NCBI GenBank assembly: GCA_017997315.1
Contig: JAGOFF010000054.1
Location: forward strand, 1-12,139
DNA from: Clostridia bacterium
GTDB taxonomy: Bacteria; Bacillota; Clostridia; Saccharofermentanales; UBA5734
DNA length: 12,139 nucleotides
Direction of reading: 5' to 3'
The first letter of the stretch is position 1. Every line of letters starts with the position of its first letter. The notes under the pieces are model-generated. The model saw only the letters and a program-made list of their open reading frames with translations. It was not told the origin of the DNA and searched no databases. A program made the position numbers and the translations under genes. Positions 6,567 to 12,139 of this stretch are shown here, piece after piece.

Positions 6567-7471
6567 CACGTTTCCAAACCGCAACCGAGGGGAAGCGGAT
6601 CCGGATCGAGGAGGAACTCTCCCGCCGTCTGCCGCCGGCGGATGGTGAAGAGTCCCGAATGATCGAGGCGGCCCGCTACAGTCTGCTGGGCGGCGGCAAA
6701 CGCATCCGGCCGGTCATGCTGCTCGTCTGCGGAGACATGTTGTCGATCCCGGAATCGGAAACCATGCCGTACGCGTGCGCGCTCGAGATGATTCATACCT
6801 ACTCGCTGATCCATGACGACCTGCCCTGTATGGACGACGACGATCTCCGCCGCAACCGGCCGACCTGCCACAGACAATACGATGAAGCGACGGCGCTGCT
6901 CGCGGGCGACGCGCTGCTGAACTCCGCATTCGAGATTCTCCTGGAGACATGCGGCGCGGCCGGTTCCACCGAATCCGCCGCGGCCCGGATCCGGGCGGCC
7001 CGCCGCATCGCGTCCGCCGCAGGAACGGGAGGAATGATCGGCGGGCAGGCGATCGATCTGCACATCGAAGGAATGCCGGCGGACGAGCGGACACTGGACC
7101 GCATGCACCGCATGAAAACCGGTGCGCTGATCGAAGCCTCCCTGCTGGTCCCCGCCGACCTCGCTTCCGCCGGATCGGATTTGACCGATGCGCTGACGGA
7201 CTATGCCGCCGGCATCGGGCTGGCATTCCAGATCGGTGACGATCTGCTTGATGCGACATCGATGCCGGGTGTTCTGGGCAAATCCGTCGGCAAGGACGCC
7301 CGCGACGGGAAATCGACTTATGTGACCCGACTCGGAATCAAACGTTCGCAGGAACGTCTCCGGGAAGAAGTCGCTCATGCTTTGAACGCTTTGGAAGCCG
7401 TTGCCGCGTACGGCTTCGACACCGTTCTGCTGGCGGAGTTCGCCAGGTCACTGACGGAAAGGAAATCCTGA
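6563..7471 (+). CDS. ispA: Farnesyl diphosphate synthase (polyprenyl synthetase)
   Basis: This 302-residue trans-prenyltransferase condenses DMAPP, GPP and IPP to farnesyl diphosphate, feeding undecaprenyl phosphate and quinone synthesis. Visible motifs are GGGKRIRP (43-50; IPP binding), the first aspartate-rich motif DDLPCMDD (85-92) with the two-residue insertion typical of bacterial type II FPP synthases, RRNRPTCH (96-103), GGQAIDL (160-166), K185-T186, and the second aspartate-rich motif GDDLLD (225-230). Y80 and S81, five and four positions before the first motif, match E. coli IspA and fit a C15 product. GTG 6563 overlaps the xseB stop by 4 bases. dxs follows after 3 bases, so the two isoprenoid genes are coupled. 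Confidence 0.95.
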   Translation: MTRFQTATEGKRIRIEEELSRRLPPADGEESRMIEAARYSLLGGGKRIRPVMLLVCGDMLSIPESETMPYACALEMIHTYSLIHDDLPCMDDDDLRRNRPTCHRQYDEATALLAGDALLNSAFEILLETCGAAGSTESAAARIRAARRIASAAGTGGMIGGQAIDLHIEGMPADERTLDRMHRMKTGALIEASLLVPADLASAGSDLTDALTDYAAGIGLAFQIGDDLLDATSMPGVLGKSVGKDARDGKSTYVTRLGIKRSQERLREEVAHALNALEAVAAYGFDTVLLAEFARSLTERKS

Positions 7472-7474
7472 ACC

Positions 7475-9382
7475 ATGGAACCAGGCCGCCTGCTCGGCAG
7501 GATCGGAAACCCTCAGGACATCCGTGCGCTCTCCCTGCCTGAAAGGGAAGAACTGGCCGAGGAAATCCGTGAAACCATCATCCGCACGGTATCCAGAAAC
7601 GGCGGCCACCTCGCCTCCAACCTGGGTGTGGTCGAATTGACGATCGCGCTGCTTGGTGCGTTCAACCTCGACCATGATCAGATCGTATGGGACGTCGGTC
7701 ACCAATCCTATACATATAAACTCCTGACGGGCCGTGTGGACCGGTTCGAAACCCTCCGTACCGAGAGCGGGATTTCGGGATTTCCCAAACGGGAGGAAAG
7801 CCGGTACGACGCTTTCAACACCGGCCACAGCAGCACCTCGATCTCCGCCGCGCTGGGCATTCTGCGCGCGAAGCAACTGTTGGGGGAGCCCGGCCGCGTG
7901 GTCGCGGTGATCGGCGACGGAGCCCTGACCGGCGGAATGGCTTTCGAGGCGTTGAATGATGCCGGTCAGTTTTCCGAGCGGCTGATCGTGATCCTTAATG
8001 ACAACCAGATGTCGATCAACGTGAACCGGGGCGGTGTCGCGCGTCACTTGAGGGACATACGGCTTTCGCGGACCTATCTGCGTGTGAAATCCCGTGTGGA
8101 AGTCATCCTGAACCGGATTCCGCTGATCGGTCGGCCGATCGCCCGAGCGATTGAATTCTCCAAGGGGATTCTGCGGAGGATCGCGCGGCCGTATCCGGTC
8201 ATCTTTGAAGACATCGGCTTCCGCTATTTCGGACCGGTTGACGGTCACGACCTGGACGCCCTGGAGGGCAATCTGGAGGCCATCAAGGCGCTGGACGGAC
8301 CGGTCCTGCTGCACGTCTGCACCCAAAAGGGGAAGGGGTACGCCTTTGCCGAAGAGAGCCCGGAAATCTACCACGGAGTGGCTCCGTTCGAGATCCAGAA
8401 GGGCGTCAACGGAGCGGCGGGAGCACCGGCAGACCCCTCGGGGGCGCAATCCTACTCGGACGCGTTCGGGCAGGCGCTGATAGAAATCGCTGCCGGGCAG
8501 AAGCGGCTTGTCGCGATTACGGCCGCCATGTGCTCGGGAACCGGCCTGACAGGGTTCGCCTCGCGGTTTCCGGACCGGTTCTTTGATGTCTGCATCGCGG
8601 AACAGCATGCAGTCACCATGGCATGCGGCATGGCATCCCGCGGGATTGTCCCGGTGGTGGCGATCTATTCGACGTTCCTGCAGCGTGCGTTCGACCAGGT
8701 GCTTCACGATGCCGCGCTCCAGCGTCTGCACGTGATCTTCGCCGTAGACCGGGCCGGAATCTCCGGGGAGGACGGCGAGACGCACCAGGGCGTCTACGAC
8801 CTCGCCTACCTGATGCCGGTTCCCGGTTTGGAAATCCTGGCTCCGCGAGACTACGGGGAGCTCCGCCGGATGCTCCGGTATGCCGTGGACCAGTGCGAAG
8901 GACCCGTATGCATCCGGTATCCCCGCGGGGCGGAGCGCCGCTTCCCGGGATGTGCGGACCTGCCTCCGCTCCCGGTCGGGAAAGCGCAGATCCTGCGTCC
9001 CGGCGGCGACATTTCAATCGTCTCCTGCGGGGTCATGGCCAGAAATGCGATTCTGGCCGCCCAAAAGCTGGATGAGGAGGGAATCTCCTGCGAGGTCATC
9101 GACATACGGCGTGTCAAACCGCTGGATCTCGATACGGTACTCGAATCCGTCTGCAGGACCGGCAGGCTGGTGACACTGGAAGATGGTACGGAATCCGGCG
9201 GTTTCGGCATGACGTTGACCGCACGGATATCCCGGCTGTGCCCGGCGCTCCCGTCCGCGGTGATCGCCACCGGGGATCATCCGATCACGCAAGGCAGCAT
9301 ATCGCAGATCATGGCCCGGGAAGGTATGGATCCCGACTCGATCGCCCGGATCTGCCGCTCCCTCATCAGGAAAACGATGTAG
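7475..9382 (+). CDS. dxs: 1-deoxy-D-xylulose-5-phosphate synthase
   Basis: Dxs (635 residues, usual length 620-640) condenses pyruvate and glyceraldehyde 3-phosphate in the committed step of the MEP isoprenoid pathway, using thiamine diphosphate and Mg2+. Domain I holds catalytic H45 (GGHLASNLG), the SGFPKREES loop (101-109), GHSSTSISAALG (117-128) and the cofactor motif GDGALTGG (147-154) with N175 and N177. Domain II contains E376 of IAEQHAVTMA, which activates the cofactor, and DRAGISGEDGETHQG (425-439). Domain III is the C-terminal transketolase-like region ending at about 620. ATG 7475 lies 3 bases after ispA, with GGAAAGGAA upstream. It seems to be the last gene of its unit, with 145 non-coding bases following. 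tlyA, which often follows dxs in Bacillota, is absent. Confidence 0.97.
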   Translation: MEPGRLLGRIGNPQDIRALSLPEREELAEEIRETIIRTVSRNGGHLASNLGVVELTIALLGAFNLDHDQIVWDVGHQSYTYKLLTGRVDRFETLRTESGISGFPKREESRYDAFNTGHSSTSISAALGILRAKQLLGEPGRVVAVIGDGALTGGMAFEALNDAGQFSERLIVILNDNQMSINVNRGGVARHLRDIRLSRTYLRVKSRVEVILNRIPLIGRPIARAIEFSKGILRRIARPYPVIFEDIGFRYFGPVDGHDLDALEGNLEAIKALDGPVLLHVCTQKGKGYAFAEESPEIYHGVAPFEIQKGVNGAAGAPADPSGAQSYSDAFGQALIEIAAGQKRLVAITAAMCSGTGLTGFASRFPDRFFDVCIAEQHAVTMACGMASRGIVPVVAIYSTFLQRAFDQVLHDAALQRLHVIFAVDRAGISGEDGETHQGVYDLAYLMPVPGLEILAPRDYGELRRMLRYAVDQCEGPVCIRYPRGAERRFPGCADLPPLPVGKAQILRPGGDISIVSCGVMARNAILAAQKLDEEGISCEVIDIRRVKPLDLDTVLESVCRTGRLVTLEDGTESGGFGMTLTARISRLCPALPSAVIATGDHPITQGSISQIMAREGMDPDSIARICRSLIRKTM

Positions 9383-9406
9383 GGAAGGGCCCCCCGCTTA
9401 CCTTCC
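9383..9406 (+). other. Inverted repeat after dxs; weak terminator candidate
   Basis: GGAAGG (9383-9388) and CCTTCC (9401-9406) can pair into a 6-base stem with a 12-base C-rich loop. It begins directly after the dxs stop, but the bases that follow are GAAAAACC rather than a T-run, so it lacks the form of an intrinsic terminator. It may mark the 3' end of the transcript or mean nothing. The rest of 9407-9527 holds the nadK promoter area. Confidence 0.25.
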
Positions 9407-9458
9407 GAAAAACCACGTGTGAGAAACCGGCGTCCGCACAAATCACGTATGCAGACGA

Positions 9459-9487
9459 TGGTCTTCATGCAGATTGTCGTGTATATT
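9459..9487 (+). promoter_or_regulatory. Candidate promoter for the nadK-argR-recN unit
   Basis: TGGTCT (9459-9464), a 17-base spacer, then TATATT (9482-9487, 5 of 6). TATTAT (9484-9489) is an alternative -10 element. The -35 match is weak (3 of 6). The sequence around 9474-9500 is a clear AT-rich island in a GC-rich region, as expected for a promoter, and a perfect inverted repeat covers the -10 element. The transcript leader would be about 35 bases. Confidence 0.4.
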
Positions 9488-9492
9488 ATACA
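9480..9492. repeat. Perfect inverted repeat TGTATA-T-TATACA, ARG-box-like
   Basis: Six-base arms about a single central base, overlapping the -10 element before nadK-argR-recN. The pattern TGnAT / ATnCA resembles arginine-repressor operators (TGAAT-WWWW-ATTCA), but the AT-rich centre is 3 rather than 4 bases. Because argR is the second gene of the unit, autoregulation is an attractive but unproven reading. Confidence 0.4.
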
Positions 9493-9527
9493 TAAATGCA
9501 TCGGACCAACGCCATCGGAGGGCCGCC

Positions 9528-10388
9528 ATGAAGATTGGGATTGTCTCCAACCCGATCAAGGACAGCAATTTTGCCACAGCGATCCGCGCAGCCGGCATCA
9601 TCCGCTCGCTGGGAGCCATGCCGGTCGTCGACGCGGACGACGCGCTGTCGTCCAACGTGGTTTCCGCGCACGCGATCCGGGGCGATCTCCGGTCTTGCGA
9701 CCTCATCCTGTGCCTGGGAGGGGACGGCACGTTCCTCTCCGTCGTGCAAAGCCATCATGCGCAGGGAATCCCGATCATCGGCGTCAATCTCGGCAGCCTC
9801 GGCTTCCTGGCGGAGATCCAGCCGGAGGATCTCGAAGACGGCATCAAGACGCTGGTGGAGGGACGATACCGCATCGAGGAGCGGATGCTGCTTCAGGCGT
9901 CGTTCCTGGACGCCTCCGGGATGGTCCGGGCCACGCGTTCCGCGCTCAACGACGTCGTCGTCTCCCGCGGCGGCATTTCGCGCATCCTGACGACGGTCCT
10001 GTCCATCGGGGGGCATCCCGTCGAACGGATCCCGGGAGACGGGATCATCGTCTCCACGCCGACCGGTTCCACCGGTTACTCGCTGTCCGCGGGCGGTCCG
10101 ATCATCCAGCCGGATCTCTCGCTCATGCTGGTGACCCCGATCTGTCCGCACACGCTGCACAACCGCAGCTACGTGGTGTCTTCGGACAGCGAAGTCGGCA
10201 TCGGCATCCTGGACTATCCCTTTTCTCCGGTTGTTTCGATCGACGGACGCCCGGTCGGCACCTTGTCGGCATCCGACCGGATCCTGGTCCGGAAAGCGCC
10301 CAACACCATGAAACTGGCAAAAATCGACTCCGCCGACTTTTATGTGAAGCTTCCGGTGAAAATATCGGAACGCGGGGGTGTGAGATGA
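9528..10388 (+). CDS. nadK: NAD kinase
   Basis: NadK (286 residues) phosphorylates NAD+ to NADP+ and is the only source of NADP in most bacteria. Signature segments are GGDGTFL (64-70; ATP/NAD phosphate binding with catalytic D66), NLGSLGFLAE (87-96), N141-D142 (the usual NE pair is ND here), STPTGSTGYSLSAGGP (176-191), and SIDG (237-240). The start is ATG 9528 with GGAGGG five bases upstream. The frame is open further upstream to a TTG at 9474, but that region overlaps the promoter and lacks family similarity. The stop overlaps argR by 4 bases (ATGA). The order nadK, argR, recN is common in clostridia. Confidence 0.96.
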   Translation: MKIGIVSNPIKDSNFATAIRAAGIIRSLGAMPVVDADDALSSNVVSAHAIRGDLRSCDLILCLGGDGTFLSVVQSHHAQGIPIIGVNLGSLGFLAEIQPEDLEDGIKTLVEGRYRIEERMLLQASFLDASGMVRATRSALNDVVVSRGGISRILTTVLSIGGHPVERIPGDGIIVSTPTGSTGYSLSAGGPIIQPDLSLMLVTPICPHTLHNRSYVVSSDSEVGIGILDYPFSPVVSIDGRPVGTLSASDRILVRKAPNTMKLAKIDSADFYVKLPVKISERGGVR

Positions 10389-10855
10389 ATATCGCCAAAA
10401 ACGACCGCCAGGCACATATCCTCGCCTTGATCAAAGACCAGAGCATCTGCACGCAGGACGAACTGGTCTTCGCTTTGCGCCGCCAAGGGTACGACGTCAC
10501 GCAGGCCACTGTATCACGGGATATCAAGGAACTGGGAATCGTGAAAGTGACTTCCGGCGGCGGCGTCCAGCGCTACGTCCCCATGGAGCGGAGCGGCGAG
10601 ATCGCAGCCGGCCGTCTGATGAAGGTGTTTTCCGAAGCGGTCATCTCCTGCGAGAACGCCGGAAACATGGTCGTGATCAAGACGCTGCCCGGCATGGCGC
10701 AGGCCAGCGCGTCCGCGCTTGACTCGATGCGGATGATCGATGTGGTGGGATCCATCGCGGGCGACGACACCGTGTTCGTCGTAACAAAAAAACCATCCCA
10801 GGCAGCCTCGCTGACTGAAAGCATCCGCCAGATTCTGGGGACGGGGCGGGCATGA
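10385..10855 (+). CDS. argR: Arginine repressor
   Basis: ArgR/AhrC (156 residues, typical length about 150) is an arginine-responsive DNA-binding hexamer that represses arginine synthesis and activates catabolism. The N-terminal winged helix-turn-helix (1-70) has TQDELVFALRRQGYDVTQATVSRDIKEL (23-50), with the recognition-helix signature ATVSRDIKELG. The C-terminal hexamerisation and arginine-binding domain (about 80-153) ends with GSIAGDDTVFVV (122-133), whose D127-D128 pair contacts arginine. The ATG at 10385 overlaps the nadK stop and has GGGGGTGAG just before it. No arginine synthesis genes are in the window. recN begins 28 bases later, as in many Bacillota. Confidence 0.97.
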   Translation: MNIAKNDRQAHILALIKDQSICTQDELVFALRRQGYDVTQATVSRDIKELGIVKVTSGGGVQRYVPMERSGEIAAGRLMKVFSEAVISCENAGNMVVIKTLPGMAQASASALDSMRMIDVVGSIAGDDTVFVVTKKPSQAASLTESIRQILGTGRA

Positions 10856-10883
10856 ACCAACGGGGCAGGAGGGGAGCCGGATC

Positions 10884-12139
10884 ATGCTGACGCGACTTGA
10901 AATCCGCGATTTCGCCCTGATCGAACATGCGCTGATCCAGCCGGGAGAGGGGCTCAATATCATCACCGGCGAGACCGGCGCGGGAAAGTCCATCCTGATC
11001 GACGCGCTGGGCGCGGTCGCCGGCAGCCGCATCGGAAAAGACATAGTACGCTCCGGCAGGGACAAGGCGGTCGTGGAGGCGGTGTTCCGTCTGTCACCCG
11101 GGACCCTTCCGGAGTCCCTCGTCGAAAGCCTGGGACTCGACGGAGATGAAATCTACCTCTCCCGCGAAGTCACGTCGGCGGGCAAGAACACCGCCCGGCT
11201 CAACGGCCGGCTGGTGCCTGCGGGGATCCTGCGGGAAATCGGATCCCAGGTTCTCGACATCCACGGTCAGTTCGACAACCAGTCGATCTTCAATCCGGAG
11301 ATGCACCTGTCCCTGCTGGACCGGTATGGAGGTCCCGGCATGGCGGCCGAACTGGAAGCCTACACGGTGGTCCATCGGGATCACGCCGAATGCATCCGCC
11401 GGATTGCCGACATCGGCGGAGATCCGGGGGAACGGGAAAGAAGGCTGGACACCCTCCGTTTCCAACTGGATGAAATCCGCTCACACAACCCGCGACCCGG
11501 GGAAGACGAGGCATTGACCGCAAAGCGCCGGATCGCTGCAAACATGACCCATATTCTGGAAGCGCTCCAGAAATCGCATATGATTCTGGACGGTGACGAA
11601 GAGACGACCGCCATGGCGACGCTTTCCGCCGCGGAAGCGGCTCTGGCTCCGGCCGCCTCCGCCGTGTCGGACGCTGCGGAAGCTCTGGAAGCCGTCCGGG
11701 AAGCGCGTTTTTCCGTGGAAGGCGCCGCCGTGACCCTCCGACGGCTTTTGGATACGATCGAGGATGATCCGGCGGAACTCGAAAGGATCGACCGTCGGCT
11801 AGACATCCTGTTCCGCCTCAAGCGGAAGTACGGAGGAACCCTGGACGCGGTGCTCGCCCATGCCGCCAAGGCGGAGGCGGAGCTGGCGCTGGCGGAGCAG
11901 AACCGCGACCGTCTGGAAGACCTCGAAAAGAAGCGTTCCGCGCTTCTCCTCCGTCTGGAGGACATGGCTGACGCTCTGCACGCCAGAAGGGCGGAACTGG
12001 CCGACGGACTGTCGGACCGGATCTGCCGGGAACTGGCGGCACTCGATATGAAAAACGTCCGTTTCGACGTACGGATCAACCGGCTGGAAGGGGAGGGTTC
12101 CCCCGGGCGAAAAGGATCGGACCAGGTGGAGTTCCTGAT
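10884..12139 (+). CDS. recN: DNA repair protein RecN, N-terminal about 418 residues (cut by right edge)
   Basis: RecN is an SMC-like ATPase recruited early to double-strand breaks. The visible part begins MLTRLEIRDFALIEHALI and has Walker A GETGAGKS (29-36), the family segment LDIHGQFDNQS (124-134), and then a long alanine-, glutamate- and arginine-rich coiled coil (about 150-395). The return head with the ABC signature and Walker B lies beyond the window; the usual length is about 555-570. The family segment is more often HGQHEHQS, so FDNQ is a variant. The ATG at 10884 follows AGGAGGGG at 9-base spacing, 28 bases after argR. The frame stays open to the last base. No LexA-type box is seen just upstream. 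Confidence 0.95.
   Translation, partial: MLTRLEIRDFALIEHALIQPGEGLNIITGETGAGKSILIDALGAVAGSRIGKDIVRSGRDKAVVEAVFRLSPGTLPESLVESLGLDGDEIYLSREVTSAGKNTARLNGRLVPAGILREIGSQVLDIHGQFDNQSIFNPEMHLSLLDRYGGPGMAAELEAYTVVHRDHAECIRRIADIGGDPGERERRLDTLRFQLDEIRSHNPRPGEDEALTAKRRIAANMTHILEALQKSHMILDGDEETTAMATLSAAEAALAPAASAVSDAAEALEAVREARFSVEGAAVTLRRLLDTIEDDPAELERIDRRLDILFRLKRKYGGTLDAVLAHAAKAEAELALAEQNRDRLEDLEKKRSALLLRLEDMADALHARRAELADGLSDRICRELAALDMKNVRFDVRINRLEGEGSPGRKGSDQVEFL

Noticed and set aside
9474..9527. N-terminal extension of nadK from TTG 9474
   Set aside because: It lies in the AT-rich promoter island and would lack a ribosome site; ATG 9528 with GGAGGG fits the family start.
9419..10384. Open frame joined in frame to argR, which would make a 478-residue protein
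   Set aside because: The added part is an out-of-frame reading of nadK; true ArgR begins at 10385 and has the normal length.
10856..10883. SOS (LexA) box before recN
   Set aside because: No GAAC-n4-GTTC-type sequence is present here or in 9383-9527.

Overview
This window is a housekeeping stretch of about 12.1 kb. It looks like a moderately high-GC member of the Bacillota on the clostridial side (GC around 60 percent by eye, not computed). The gene order efp, asp23, nusB, xseA, xseB, ispA, dxs, nadK, argR, recN is a well-known Bacillota neighbourhood. AmaP, DUF2273 and YqeG-type HAD proteins are also typical of that phylum. Isoprenoids come from the MEP pathway (dxs, ispA). The spoIIIA operon, which in spore formers usually sits between efp and the asp23/nusB region, is absent here, and folD and tlyA are missing from their common places. 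This suggests a rearranged and perhaps non-sporulating lineage, but that is inference from one window.

Layout. At the extreme left the first 11 codons of an aspartate kinase run off the window on the minus strand. It has its own consensus-like promoter (TTGTAA, 17 bases, TATAAT). A divergent intergenic region of about 145 bases follows. Everything else is on the plus strand, in what look like three transcription units. Unit 1 (178-2682) is a YqeG-family HAD phosphatase, an endonuclease IV-like TIM-barrel protein and an M24 Xaa-Pro aminopeptidase. Unit 2 (2766-9382) is efp, asp23, amaP, a DUF2273 protein, nusB, xseA, xseB, ispA and dxs. Unit 3 (9528 to the right edge) is nadK, argR and recN, the last cut by the window. 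Inside each unit the genes overlap or lie within about 31 bases of each other, so translational coupling is likely.

How the genes relate. Unit 2 combines translation elongation (EF-P), a membrane-anchored envelope-stress module (Asp23, AmaP, DUF2273), rRNA antitermination (NusB), exonuclease VII (XseA and XseB) and the start of isoprenoid synthesis (Dxs, IspA). Unit 3 combines NADP supply, the arginine repressor and recombination repair. The only non-coding stretches longer than about 80 bases are 33-177, 2683-2765 and 9383-9527. Each is relatively AT-rich, carries a plausible promoter, and holds a small perfect inverted repeat on or next to a promoter element.

I looked for an undescribed system and found none: no CRISPR array, mobile element, RNA gene or orphan gene cluster. 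The points most worth a second look are the altered metal-site region in the endonuclease IV-like protein, the promoter palindromes (above all the ARG-box-like one upstream of nadK-argR-recN), the two adjacent Asp23-domain proteins, and the N-terminal extension of XseB.
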